From contig NZ_JAAMPJ010000001.1 in the NCBI RefSeq assembly GCF_011067745.1, positions 372,001 to 436,000 on the forward strand: DNA of 64,000 nt, written 5' to 3'. The notes under the pieces are model-generated. The model searched no databases. It had not been told where the DNA came from and saw only the letters and a program-made list of their open reading frames with translations. The stretch is from Lentzea alba (GTDB lineage Bacteria > Actinomycetota > Actinomycetes > Mycobacteriales > Pseudonocardiaceae). The translations under genes were made by a program, and so were the position numbers. How positions within the stretch are numbered: the stretch's first letter is position 1; each line of letters starts with the position of its first letter. Positions 55,822 through 64,000 of the stretch are shown one piece after another.

Positions 55822-56289
55822 TCAGCGGTTCTCCGTGCCGCGCAACGACATCTGCTGGTCACGCCACGAGTGGAAGAGATCGGCCTCGCAGTACCAGTCC
55901 ACCCCCGTCGGGCGTTCGCCGGTCGTCATGAACTCGATCAACAGCTGCCGGTACAGGTCGAGTGGAACACCGACACCGGGCGGGAAGTCGGTGTACTTCT
56001 CGTTGACGTACGGCGCTTCCTCCGACCCCTTGGGCCAGCCCATGAAGGTGTTGTCGACGAAGTACATGTAGCCCCACCCGCCGCGCACGGCGAGCACGAC
56101 GTTGTGGTCGGGATCGCCCTCGGCGGTCAGCGCCCTCCCGAAGTGGTCGAGCGAACCGTCGTTGCACTCGGGCCGGCTCAGGAGCCCGATCAACGTGTCC
56201 ACATCCGCTTCGCACGCGACGACCTGGTACTTGTGCTCCGCCGCGTCGAGGTCGGGTAGCCCCGTCCAGAGGCCAGCACGCATGCTCAT
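55822..56289 (-). CDS. Imm1-family immunity-like protein
   Basis: A 155-residue protein resembling Imm1. It has EADVDTLIGLLSRP near the start, GDPDHNVVLAVRGGWGYMYFVDN in the middle, and FPPGVGVPLDLYRQLLIEFMTTGERPTGVDWY at the end, the usual Imm1 pattern. Imm1 proteins neutralise nuclease toxins such as deaminases; no toxin gene is next to it. GGGTGG precedes ATG 56289, with ATG 56283 also possible. Confidence 0.7.
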   Translation of the reverse strand: MSMRAGLWTGLPDLDAAEHKYQVVACEADVDTLIGLLSRPECNDGSLDHFGRALTAEGDPDHNVVLAVRGGWGYMYFVDNTFMGWPKGSEEAPYVNEKYTDFPPGVGVPLDLYRQLLIEFMTTGERPTGVDWYCEADLFHSWRDQQMSLRGTENR

Positions 56290-56365
56290 GCGAGCCACCC
56301 TGCACCCATTGCCTCCGAACATTCGACACCCATTGACAGAACCACACGAACGGATGATGACCCGG

Positions 56366-57535
56366 TCAGCCCGATCGTGCGACAAGCCCTCTCAGTGCTG
56401 ACTCGTCCAGACCCGTCGCGACCTGCACTTCCACCGGATCGAGTGCACCGCAGTCCACCGCACGGAGGAAGAACGACGACAACGCCTCCGCGGTCGCCGG
56501 TTCGTCCAGAACGCCACCTGAGACGCGCTGCACATAGGACTTCAGCCGACTGGCGTCCGCGTCCAATCCCTCGCGGTAGAAGGCGTAAACGGCCGCATAA
56601 CGTGTCACCAATTGTGCCGGGTGCAAATCCCAACCCTGGTAGAAACCGTGCTCCAGTGATCGCCGCACGAGCCGGTAGTGCGTGTCCCAGCCGTGCTGCT
56701 TCTGATCACCTACGGGCAGCACGTTCGTGGAGCCGTCGGACAGCCGCACACCCGTTCCAGCAGCGGAAACCTGCATGACGTGCCGCGCGAAGTCGCACGC
56801 GCCGTGCGCCAAGTGCTGCTGCGCCGCGGACAACCCGCAACCCGCCGTGTAGTCGTAGGTGCCGAAGTGCAGACCTGTCACCCGGCCGCGCCCCGCTTCG
56901 ATGAACCGCGGGATCGCCAGCCGACCCTCACCGTCCACGATGGACTGCGTGGTCTCGACCTGGATCTCGAACTTCAGATCCTTGTCGAAGAGGTCGAGCA
57001 CCTCCCCGAACACCTCGACCTGCTCGACTGATGTCACCTTCGGGAAAGTGATCACGAAACCTGGCGGAACCTCTCCCAATGCTGTCAGGAAGATGTCCAG
57101 CGTCCGCAGTCCGCGTTCACGCAACGCCAAGGTGTCGAACGACTTGATGCGCACCCCGAACGACGGCGGCGCGACGCCCTGCTCCAGCCAGCGGGACACG
57201 AGGTGCGCCGTGCTCTCCGCATCCATGTCCTCGACGTCGTCCTCGGGCGCGCCGTAGCCGTCCTCGAAGTCGATCCGCAGGTCCTCGATCGGTTCCCGCC
57301 GCAGCTTGGCCTCGACGCGGTCGAGCACGCCCTCCGGCAGTTCCGGCAGCAGGTCCGGTTCGATCGACTCCAGCGCCTCCCGGCCCCAGTCGCCGATCGT
57401 GGACCCGATTATGCGACCGGCGGGCACGTAGCACGTGTGCACGGGCTGACGGCCCACCGGCCAGCTGCGTTCCACAGTGGACAACCGCGCGGTCACCCGC
57501 GCGACGTCGTCGGGGGACAGCGAAGTCTCGTACAT
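56366..57535 (-). CDS. DUF6986/HpcH-HpaI aldolase-like protein
   Basis: A 389-residue TIM-barrel protein of the citrate-lyase/HpcH family. Visible are DLRIDFEDGYGAPEDDVEDMDAES (metal acids), FVITFPKVTSVEQVEVFGEV, FEIQVETTQSIVDGEGRL and LHFGTYDYTAGCGLSAAQQHL. It corresponds to DUF6986, which in actinobacteria often follows malate synthase A. The ATG overlaps the aceB stop by one base. It may split or build a C4-C5 acid from glyoxylate, but this is inference. Confidence 0.85.
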   Translation of the reverse strand: MYETSLSPDDVARVTARLSTVERSWPVGRQPVHTCYVPAGRIIGSTIGDWGREALESIEPDLLPELPEGVLDRVEAKLRREPIEDLRIDFEDGYGAPEDDVEDMDAESTAHLVSRWLEQGVAPPSFGVRIKSFDTLALRERGLRTLDIFLTALGEVPPGFVITFPKVTSVEQVEVFGEVLDLFDKDLKFEIQVETTQSIVDGEGRLAIPRFIEAGRGRVTGLHFGTYDYTAGCGLSAAQQHLAHGACDFARHVMQVSAAGTGVRLSDGSTNVLPVGDQKQHGWDTHYRLVRRSLEHGFYQGWDLHPAQLVTRYAAVYAFYREGLDADASRLKSYVQRVSGGVLDEPATAEALSSFFLRAVDCGALDPVEVQVATGLDESALRGLVARSG

Positions 57536-59019
57536 CAGATGCGCTCGTACGCCGGCAACGTCAGGAAGTCGACGAAGTCCTCGGACAACGCGACCTGTTC
57601 GAACAGTTCGACGGCCGCCGCGACGTGCGGGCCTTCGAGCTCCCCGCCCACCCGCGCGAGCACGTCCCGCACCGCGTCCGCGGTGACCTGCGTGCCGTCG
57701 TCGAGCACGACCTTGTTGTTGATCCACTGCCAGATCTGCGACCGGCTGATCTCCGCGGTGGCCGCGTCCTCCATGAGGTTGTGGATCGCCGCCGCGCCGT
57801 TGCCGCCCAACCACGACGCGATGTACCGCACGCCGACGTCGACGGCCGACTCCAGCCCCGCCCGCGTGGCCGCGCCACCCGCGGACTTGAAGTCCAGCAA
57901 CTGCTCGGCCGTCACCTCGACCTCGGGCCGCTGCTTGTCGACCTGGTTCGGCTGGTCGCCGAGCACGCCGTCGAAGATCTCGCGGCAGATCGGCACCAGG
58001 TCCGGGTGCGCGACCCACGACCCGTCGAAGCCATCGGTCGCCTCACGCGTCTTGTCCTCACGCACCTTGCGCAACGCGTTCTCGGTGACTTCCGGGTCAC
58101 GCCTGTTGGGAATGAACGCCGCCATGCCCCCCATGGCGAACGCCCCGCGCTTGTGACACGTCTTCACCAGAAGCTCGGTGTACGCGCGCATGAACGGCGC
58201 CGTCATCGTCACGCTGTTGCGGTCCGGCAGCACGTAGTCCGCGCCGGCGTCCCGGAAGTACTTGATGACGCTGAACAGGTAGTCCCACCGACCGGCGTTG
58301 AGCCCCGACGCGTGGTCGCGCAGTTCGTAGAGGATCTCCTCCATCTCGAACGCGGCCGGAATCGTCTCGATGAGGACCGTCGCGCGGATCGTGCCGTGCG
58401 GGATGTCGAGCAGCTGCTGCGCCGTCGTGAAGACGTCGTTCCACAGCCGTGCCTCAAGATGCGACTCCATCTTCGGCAGGTAGTAGTAGGGCTTGCCCAA
58501 CTCGGCGTTGTGGAAGAAGTGCAACCCGAAGTCCACGAGCGCGCCCACGGCGTTCTTGCCGCCGAACTGCAGGTTCCGCTCGTCGAGGTGCCATCCGCGC
58601 GGCCGCACGACGATCGTCGGGTACGGCCCGCCCTTGAGCTTGTACTCCTTGCCCTCCGGCGAGGTGAACTCGATCGTCTCGCGCGCCGCCTCGTACAGGT
58701 TCACCTGTCCCTGCACGACGTTGTCCCAGTGCGGCGTGTTCGCGTCCTCGAGGTCCGCCAGCCACACCTTCGCACCGGAGTTCAGCGCGTTGATCGTCAT
58801 CTTCCGCTCGGTGGGCCCGGTGATCTCCACCCGCCGGTCCCTCAACGCCTCGGGCGCCGGGGCGACCTGCCACTCGCCGTCCCGGACGTGCTGAGTCACG
58901 GGCAAGAACCCGAGAGGCCGCCGCTCCTTGCGCAGGGCGAGCAGCTCGTCCCGGCGGGCGGCGTGCGCCTCGTGCAGCTTCGCAACGAACTCAAGAGCCC
59001 CGTCAGTGAGGACCTGCAC
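57535..59019 (-). CDS. aceB: Malate synthase A
   Basis: A 494-residue malate synthase that condenses glyoxylate with acetyl-CoA. The catalytic region is [82 protein letters not shown] and [15 protein letters not shown]. No isocitrate lyase is present, so glyoxylate here comes from ureides. It is divergent from the IclR-type regulator and heads the aceB-DUF6986 operon. Confidence 0.96.
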   Translation of the reverse strand: MQVLTDGALEFVAKLHEAHAARRDELLALRKERRPLGFLPVTQHVRDGEWQVAPAPEALRDRRVEITGPTERKMTINALNSGAKVWLADLEDANTPHWDNVVQGQVNLYEAARETIEFTSPEGKEYKLKGGPYPTIVVRPRGWHLDERNLQFGGKNAVGALVDFGLHFFHNAELGKPYYYLPKMESHLEARLWNDVFTTAQQLLDIPHGTIRATVLIETIPAAFEMEEILYELRDHASGLNAGRWDYLFSVIKYFRDAGADYVLPDRNSVTMTAPFMRAYTELLVKTCHKRGAFAMGGMAAFIPNRRDPEVTENALRKVREDKTREATDGFDGSWVAHPDLVPICREIFDGVLGDQPNQVDKQRPEVEVTAEQLLDFKSAGGAATRAGLESAVDVGVRYIASWLGGNGAAAIHNLMEDAATAEISRSQIWQWINNKVVLDDGTQVTADAVRDVLARVGGELEGPHVAAAVELFEQVALSEDFVDFLTLPAYERI

Positions 59020-59066
59020 CTGGATCCACCTCTCTCGGTTTTGCTGTGTGGACTATAGTTTTTGCA

Positions 59067-59080
59067 TTGCGGAACTGCAA
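59067..59080. promoter_or_regulatory. Candidate IclR-type operator between aceB and iclR
   Basis: TTGCGGAACTGCAA is an imperfect palindrome (TTGC-N6-GCAA) in the 76-base aceB/iclR divergent region, 15 bases ahead of the iclR start. It shares 11 of 14 bases with 53100-53113 in the hyi/OHCU decarboxylase promoter. A flanking TTGCA (59063-59067) repeats half of it. Confidence 0.6.
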
Positions 59081-59095
59081 CGAGAGGAGCAGCAC

Positions 59096-59836
59096 GTGTC
59101 CACAGGTGGCGTGCAGTCGTTGCAAAGAGCGTTCGACCTGCTGGAACGCTTGGCCGACGCCGGTGGCGAGGCCTCTCTTTCCGAACTGGCCACGACCTCA
59201 GGCCTACCCCTGCCCACGATCCACCGCCTGATTCGCACCCTCGTCACGCTGGGGTACGTCCGCCAAAACAGCAACCGCCGCTACACCCTCGGCTCCCGCC
59301 TGATCCGTCTGGGCGAGACCGCCTCCCGCCAGTACGGCACCTGGGCGCGGCCGTTCCTCTCACAACTAGTTGACTCAGTGGAGGAAACCGCAAACCTCGC
59401 CGTCCTCGACGGTGACGAGGTCGTCTACGTGGCGCAGGTGCCCTCGAAGCACTCGATGCGCATGTTCACGGAGGTGGGGCGGAGGTTGTTGCCGCACGGC
59501 ACCGGCGTGGGCAAGGCGATGCTCTCGCAGCTGCCGCGCACGGACGTGAAGGCGCTGCTGGACCGCACGGGCCTGCCCGCGTACACGTCGAACACGATCA
59601 CGGACCCGACCGTGCTGCTCGACTCGCTCGACGAGATCGCGGACCGCGGCTACGCGCTGGACGAGTCCGAGCAGGAGCTCGGGGTGCGGTGCATCGCGGT
59701 GCCGGTGGTGGGCGGGCCGACGCTGGCCGCGGTGTCGGTGTCGGGTCCGGAGGGCAGGCTCACGAAGGAAGCCGTGTCACGAATCCTGCCGGAGGTGCTG
59801 GCCGTGGCGAAGAGACTCGCCGACCGAGCAAGCTGA
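59096..59836 (+). CDS. IclR family transcriptional regulator of the ureide/glyoxylate genes
   Basis: A 246-residue IclR protein. The winged helix is VQSLQRAFDLLERLADAGGEASLSELATTSGLPLPTIHRLIRTLVTLGYV; the GAF-like ligand domain has PHGTGVGKAMLSQLPR and ELGVRCIAVPVVGGPTLAAVSVSGP. It resembles AllR, which responds to glyoxylate/allantoin in E. coli and Streptomyces. GTG 59096 with AGGAG upstream is the start. Control of aceB and hyi/uraD is inferred from the shared palindromes. Confidence 0.92.
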   Translation: MSTGGVQSLQRAFDLLERLADAGGEASLSELATTSGLPLPTIHRLIRTLVTLGYVRQNSNRRYTLGSRLIRLGETASRQYGTWARPFLSQLVDSVEETANLAVLDGDEVVYVAQVPSKHSMRMFTEVGRRLLPHGTGVGKAMLSQLPRTDVKALLDRTGLPAYTSNTITDPTVLLDSLDEIADRGYALDESEQELGVRCIAVPVVGGPTLAAVSVSGPEGRLTKEAVSRILPEVLAVAKRLADRAS

Positions 59837-59898
59837 CGCAGGGGTACCCCCGAGCTGGGAACCCCTGCATCACAACGTACTCAGCGGGTCCGACAAGA

Positions 59899-61188
59899 TC
59901 AGCCGAGCAGGGCGTCCACGAAGGCGCCCGGTTCGAACGGCGCCAGATGGTCGGCGCCCTCGCCGAGGCCGACGAGCTTCACCGGCACGCCGAGCTCGCG
60001 CTGCACCTGGAACACGATGCCGCCCTTGGCCGTGCCGTCGAGCTTGGTCAGCACGATGCCCGTGATGGCGACCTGCTCCGCGAACACGCGCGCCTGCGTC
60101 AGGCCGTTCTGCCCGGTGGTGGCGTCCAGCACGAGCAGCACTTCGTCCACCACGGCCTGCTTCTCGACGACCCGCTTGACCTTGCCGAGCTCGTCCATCA
60201 GGCCTTTCTTGGTGTGCAACCGCCCAGCGGTGTCGACCAGCACGGTGGAGACGCCGGTCTCCATACCCCGCTTGACCGCCTCGAACGCCACCGAGGCCGG
60301 GTCGCCACCCTCAGGGCCCCGCACGGTCTCGGCACCGACCCGCTTGCCCCAGGTCTCCAACTGGTCCGCGGCGGCGGCGCGGAACGTGTCCGCGGCCCCC
60401 AGCAGCACCGTGCGTCCGTCGGCCACCAGAACGCGCGCGAGCTTGCCGGTGGTGGTCGTCTTGCCGACGCCATTCACGCCCACCACGAGCAGCACGGCGG
60501 GCTTGCCGGCGTGCGGCAGGGCCTTCAGCGACCGGTCCATCTTCGGCTCGAGAGCGTCCACCAGAACCGAGCGCAGCAACGCGGCGGCCTCGGCCTCGGT
60601 CCGCACGCCGGAAGACGCGATCTTCGAGCGCAGCGTGTCCACGATCTCGGTGGTGAGAGCCGCCCCGAGATCGGCGATCAGCAGCGTGTCCTCGACGTCC
60701 TGCCACGAGTCCTCGTCCAGGTCGCCGGCACCGAGCAGGCCCAGCAACGACGTGCCGAACGCGTTGCGCGACTTCGAGAGCTTGCCGCGCAACCGCTCCA
60801 GGCGGCCCGCGGTCGGCTCGATCTCCTCGACCTCGGAGGCCTCGACCGGCAGGTCGACCTCGACGAACCCGCGCTTCACCGAGTCGCGCGGCACGGAGGC
60901 GTCGTCCCCGACCCCCGGCTGCCCGTCGACCTCGGTCCGGTCGGCGACCGGGTGCTCGACCGGCTCGACGACCTCAGCCGCCGCCACCGCCTCGGCGTCG
61001 GACGCCTCAGGCGCCGCGGGCGTCAGCGTGAACCCGGACGAGGCCTGGTAGCCACCCGAGCGAGGGCTCTCCTCCTTCTGGGGCAGGCTGATGCGACGGC
61101 GACGCGTCAGCACCACACCGGTCACCAGCGCGGCGATCAGCACGACCGCCACGACGACGAGGATCAGGACAAGGGAAGACGTCGACAC
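59899..61188 (-). CDS. ftsY: Signal recognition particle receptor FtsY
   Basis: A 429-residue SRP GTPase with an N-terminal membrane helix (LVLILVVVAVVLIAALVTGVV), an acidic linker, and the NG core: LLVVGVNGVGKTTTTGKLA, AADTFRAAAADQLE, VDTAGRLHTKKGLMDEL, TKLDGTAKGG and the closing LVGLGEGADHLAPFEPGAFVDALLG. It docks ribosome-SRP at SecYEG, partnering ffh at 35.4 kb. Confidence 0.97.
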   Translation of the reverse strand: MSTSSLVLILVVVAVVLIAALVTGVVLTRRRRISLPQKEESPRSGGYQASSGFTLTPAAPEASDAEAVAAAEVVEPVEHPVADRTEVDGQPGVGDDASVPRDSVKRGFVEVDLPVEASEVEEIEPTAGRLERLRGKLSKSRNAFGTSLLGLLGAGDLDEDSWQDVEDTLLIADLGAALTTEIVDTLRSKIASSGVRTEAEAAALLRSVLVDALEPKMDRSLKALPHAGKPAVLLVVGVNGVGKTTTTGKLARVLVADGRTVLLGAADTFRAAAADQLETWGKRVGAETVRGPEGGDPASVAFEAVKRGMETGVSTVLVDTAGRLHTKKGLMDELGKVKRVVEKQAVVDEVLLVLDATTGQNGLTQARVFAEQVAITGIVLTKLDGTAKGGIVFQVQRELGVPVKLVGLGEGADHLAPFEPGAFVDALLG

Positions 61189-61281
61189 GGACTCATGGTT
61201 TCACAGGCCCGCATGTGACCTGTCAACAAAGTATTGCTCAATTAGGCGAAAATTTCACCAAAGCTCTTGCGCCCGGCCACG

Positions 61282-61299
61282 GTGTGGAATAGACCACAC
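61282..61299. promoter_or_regulatory. DasR-like (GntR) palindrome at anmK
   Basis: GTGTGG-AATAGA-CCACAC (61282-61299) is a perfect inverted repeat directly before the anmK start. Its core TGGAATAGACCA (61285-61296) matches 10 of 12 bases of the DasR/dre consensus TGGTCTAGACCA. DasR responds to glucosamine-6-phosphate, so control of an amino-sugar recycling kinase would make sense. Inference from sequence only. Confidence 0.55.
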
Positions 61300-61302
61300 G
61301 TC

Positions 61303-62430
61303 GTGAGGGTGATCGGACTGATTTCCGGCACGTCGATGGACGGCATCGACGTGGCCGTGGCCGACCTGTCGGTCAGCGGTGACGTGGTCGAGCTCGTGCC
61401 GGTGCAGCACGCCGAGCACCCGTTCCCGAAGGATCTGCTCGAGAAACCCCGGGACCTCGCTGAAGTGTGCGCCTTCGACACCTCCCTCGGGCAGGCTTTC
61501 GGAGAAGTCGCCGCCGGGTACCTGCCGGCCGAGCTGATCAGCTCGCTCGGGCAGACCGTCCACCACGAGGTGCAGGACGGCGACTGCCTCGGCACGTTGC
61601 AGCTCGGGCAGCCCGCGTGGATCGCCGAACGGACCGGTGTCCCGGTCGTCGCGGACCTCAGGGTCCGGGACGTCGCCGCGGGAGGCCAGGGAGCACCGCT
61701 GGCGAGCACCCTCGACGCGCTCTGGCTGGCCGGTGACGCCCCCGCGGTCGCGCTGAACATCGGCGGCATCGCGAACATCACCGTCGTCAGACCGGGCAGC
61801 CCGCCGATCGCGTACGACACAGGCCCCGGCAACGCGCTGATGGACGCCGTCATGGAGGTCATCTCCAACGGCGAAAGACGCCAGGACACCAACGGCGAAT
61901 TCGCCAGAAGAGGCCAGACGAGAGAAGACATCCTCAAGAAGCTCCTCGCAGACCCGTACTACGCGAAGCCGTGGCCCAAGTCGACGGGCAAAGAGCTCTT
62001 CAACGCCGAGTACCTGCAAGGGTTTCCGACGGTCCCGGCCGAGGACATGCTGCGCACGCTGGCGGAGCTCACGGCCCGCACCATCGCGGACGCCTGCCGC
62101 GCGCACGACGCCCGCGTGGTGGTCGCGTCCGGCGGCGGGATGCGCAATCCGGTGCTCGTCGAGTCGCTCACCCGAGCACTCGACCCGATCCCGTTGAAGA
62201 TCAGCGACTCGCTGGGCCTGCCGCGCGACGGCAAGGAGGCCTATCTCGCCGCACTGCTCGGTTTCCTGACGTGGCACGGTATTCCGGGCAACACGCCGTC
62301 CGCGACCGGCGCGTCCGGACCGCGGTTGCTCGGCAGCATCACGCCCGGCGACGGACCGCTGCGGCTGCCGGAGCCCGTCACCACCGCGGTGACCAGGCTG
62401 AAAGTGGGGGAACCGAAGTGCGCGGACTAG
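61303..62430 (+). CDS. anmK: Anhydro-N-acetylmuramic acid kinase
   Basis: A 375-residue ASKHA kinase that hydrates and phosphorylates anhMurNAc to MurNAc-6-P in cell-wall recycling. VIGLISGTSMDGIDVA is the phosphate-1 motif, ALNIGGIANITVV the central, AYDTGPGNALMD the catalytic-Asp motif and VVASGGGMRNPVLV the adenosine motif. GTG 61303 is the start because upstream codons lie in the palindrome. It overlaps the symporter start by 13 bases, so the two are an operon. Confidence 0.95.
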   Translation: MRVIGLISGTSMDGIDVAVADLSVSGDVVELVPVQHAEHPFPKDLLEKPRDLAEVCAFDTSLGQAFGEVAAGYLPAELISSLGQTVHHEVQDGDCLGTLQLGQPAWIAERTGVPVVADLRVRDVAAGGQGAPLASTLDALWLAGDAPAVALNIGGIANITVVRPGSPPIAYDTGPGNALMDAVMEVISNGERRQDTNGEFARRGQTREDILKKLLADPYYAKPWPKSTGKELFNAEYLQGFPTVPAEDMLRTLAELTARTIADACRAHDARVVVASGGGMRNPVLVESLTRALDPIPLKISDSLGLPRDGKEAYLAALLGFLTWHGIPGNTPSATGASGPRLLGSITPGDGPLRLPEPVTTAVTRLKVGEPKCAD

Positions 62431-63977
62431 ATCTGGCGATCATCGCCCTGTTCCTCGTCGGCATGCCGTTGCTCGGCACGTGGATCGGCGGCAGGCAGAA
62501 GTCGTCCACCGACTACTTCGTCAGCGAGAAGCGCATCTCGTGGTGGGTCGTCTGCCTGTCGGTCGTGTCCGCGGAGACGTCGACGCTCACCGTCCTGAGC
62601 GTGCCGGTGATCGCCTACATGGCGACGCCCGCGCAGGGCGGCATGACGTACCTGACGCTCGCGCTCGGCTACATCGTCGGCCGGATCATCGTCAGCTTCG
62701 TGCTGCTGCCGCGCTACATCGCCGGTGACCTCGTCACGGCGTACGCGTTCCTGGGCAAGCGGTACGGCAACGGCATGCGCGCCACGGCGTCCGTGACGTT
62801 CCTCTTCACCCGCCTGCTCGCGGACGGCATCCGGCTGTTCGCGACGGCGATCCCGATCAAGGTCGTGCTCGCCGAGTACGGGATCACCGCGTCGTACTGG
62901 GCGATCGTGGTGGCGCTCGGCATCGCGATGGTGTTCTACAGCTTCTTCGGCGGCGCGCGTGCGGTCGTGTGGGTCGACGCCATCCAGATGCTCTGGTACG
63001 TCCTCGGCGGCGTCGTGGTGGTCTGGGTGCTGGCCGGCCAACTGCCGGACGGCTGGTTCGGCAAGGCCGCCGACGCCGACAAGTTCCAGCTCTTCGACTT
63101 CACCTCGTCACCGCTGACGGGCGCGTACCCGTTCATCGCTGCGTTCTTCGGCGGCGCACTGCTGTCGATGGCCTCGCACGGCGCGGATCAGCTGATCGTG
63201 CAACGGCTCATGGCCACGCGGGACGTGAAGTCCGCGCAGAAGGCGTTGATCGCCTCCGGTTTCGTGGTGTTCCTGCAGTTCGCGTTCTTCCTGTTCATCG
63301 GCGTGCTGATGTGGGCGTTCTACCAGGGCGTCGATCCGGTGAAGGACCTGAAGCTCAACAACAAGGACGAGCTCTTCGCCCACTTCATCGTCAACGACCT
63401 GCCGAGCGGCCTGTCCGGCTTCGTGATCGCCGGCATCCTCGCGGCCGCGCTGTCGTCGTCGTTGGGCGCCTTGGCTTCCAGCACCGTCACGGACATCTAC
63501 GAACGCATCCGCAAGACCCCGATGACCGACGACGAACGCCTGCGCCACGGCCGCGTCTGGACCCTCGTCTGGGCGGCCCTGCTGATCGTCTGCGCGGGCC
63601 TGTTCGCCTCCTCGAACAAGACCACGGCGGACCCGATCGTGGTGCAGGCGCTCGGCATCGCCGGCTACACCTACGGCGCGCTGCTCGGGGCCTTCCTCCT
63701 CGGCCTCGTCTTCCAGCGCGTCACGCAGGTGGACGCGATCATCGCGTTCGTGACGACGGTGCTGGTCGTCGGTTTCGTGATTCTCGGGGTCAAGTTCGCC
63801 GGCAGCACGCCGACGATCTACTTCGGCAAGGCGACAGCGGACCTGAAGTCCTTGACCGGCTGGTGGAACACGCCGCTGGGGGTGGCGGTCACGCTGCTCG
63901 TGGGTGGATTGCTGTCACTGCGGCATTCACGCGGGGTGGCGATAAGCGACGAGCTCGATGTGAAGTCGGAAGCCTAG
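62418..63977 (+). CDS. Sodium:solute symporter (SSS family)
   Basis: A 519-residue SSS transporter with 13 predicted helices. It starts at GTG 62418 (GGGGGA upstream). Helix 1-2 region is FVSEKRISWWVVCLSVVSAETSTLTVLSVP; the signature-like GRIIVSFVLLPRYIAGDLVTAYAFLGKRYG and FVIAGILAAALSSSLGALASSTVTDIYER follow, the latter providing Na2-site Ser/Thr. Coupling to anmK suggests uptake of an amino sugar or cell-wall fragment; the substrate is inferred. Confidence 0.88.
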   Translation: MRGLDLAIIALFLVGMPLLGTWIGGRQKSSTDYFVSEKRISWWVVCLSVVSAETSTLTVLSVPVIAYMATPAQGGMTYLTLALGYIVGRIIVSFVLLPRYIAGDLVTAYAFLGKRYGNGMRATASVTFLFTRLLADGIRLFATAIPIKVVLAEYGITASYWAIVVALGIAMVFYSFFGGARAVVWVDAIQMLWYVLGGVVVVWVLAGQLPDGWFGKAADADKFQLFDFTSSPLTGAYPFIAAFFGGALLSMASHGADQLIVQRLMATRDVKSAQKALIASGFVVFLQFAFFLFIGVLMWAFYQGVDPVKDLKLNNKDELFAHFIVNDLPSGLSGFVIAGILAAALSSSLGALASSTVTDIYERIRKTPMTDDERLRHGRVWTLVWAALLIVCAGLFASSNKTTADPIVVQALGIAGYTYGALLGAFLLGLVFQRVTQVDAIIAFVTTVLVVGFVILGVKFAGSTPTIYFGKATADLKSLTGWWNTPLGVAVTLLVGGLLSLRHSRGVAISDELDVKSEA

Positions 63978-64000
63978 GCGTTCGAACATTCGCTGCGACG

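Overview
The window is high-GC (about 70 %) DNA from an actinobacterium. Gene content and order point to the Pseudonocardiaceae, in the Lentzea/Saccharothrix/Actinosynnema neighbourhood, although no 16S gene is present to prove it. Evidence is the WhiG-type sigma factor beside an XerC-like recombinase, actinobacterial DUF2631 and DUF2469 proteins, a membrane Ser/Thr kinase, many GTG starts, and the conserved minus-strand chain rlmN, cdsA-frr-pyrH-tsf-rpsB, whiG-xerC, dprA-comM-yraN-DUF2469-rnhB-lepB-lepB-rplS-trmD-rimM-KH-rpsP, ffh, glnD-glnB-amt, ftsY. That chain is the translation, secretion and nitrogen backbone of actinobacterial chromosomes, and most other content sits as inserts within it.

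Layout. 1-11.3 kb: a cut-off PotA-like ABC ATPase, DUF2631, an oxidoreductase/HxlR divergent pair, a receptor-like Ser/Thr kinase, two unknown genes, a FitAB/VapBC-type toxin-antitoxin pair, rlmN/PadR, an aldo-keto reductase, a gene remnant, a methyltransferase, a VOC protein, and an ECF sigma factor with its probable membrane anti-sigma partner. 11.3-15.5 kb: cdsA-frr-pyrH-tsf-rpsB. 15.5-25.5 kb: an M23 peptidase, two long non-coding repeat-rich stretches (16.4-17.4 and 22.6-23.6 kb), whiG-xerC, a broken M48 metalloprotease gene fused to a SecD-like P1-head domain, and dprA-comM-yraN. 25.7-30.9 kb: rnhB, two signal peptidases and the rpsP-KH-rimM-trmD-rplS set. 31-39.2 kb: accessory enzymes, a SigJ-like sigma factor divergent from an AhpD-like protein, ffh, and a HAF-repeat secreted protein. 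39.5-43.8 kb: amt-glnB-glnD behind GlnR-like boxes.

46.4-59.8 kb is a purine-ureide catabolic island. Urate oxidase and OHCU decarboxylase make allantoin; AllB and allantoicase take it to glyoxylate and urea. Glyoxylate is then used by two routes: glyoxylate carboligase, hydroxypyruvate isomerase, tartronate semialdehyde reductase and glycerate kinase towards glycolysis, and malate synthase A towards the TCA cycle. An IclR-type regulator closes the island, and a similar 14-bp motif occurs in the two divergent promoter regions (hyi/OHCU decarboxylase and aceB/iclR). Hydroxyisourate hydrolase is missing from the uricase operon. The window ends with ftsY and an anmK-sodium symporter operon, with a DasR-like palindrome in front of anmK.

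The observations most worth following are the M48/SecD-head fusion and its frame break, the hairpin-rich tandem repeat between dprA and comM, the glyoxylate carboligase carrying Glu51 where the studied enzyme has Val, the shared IclR-type motif, and the DasR-like site at anmK. I found no tRNA, rRNA, CRISPR array, prophage or complete insertion sequence.
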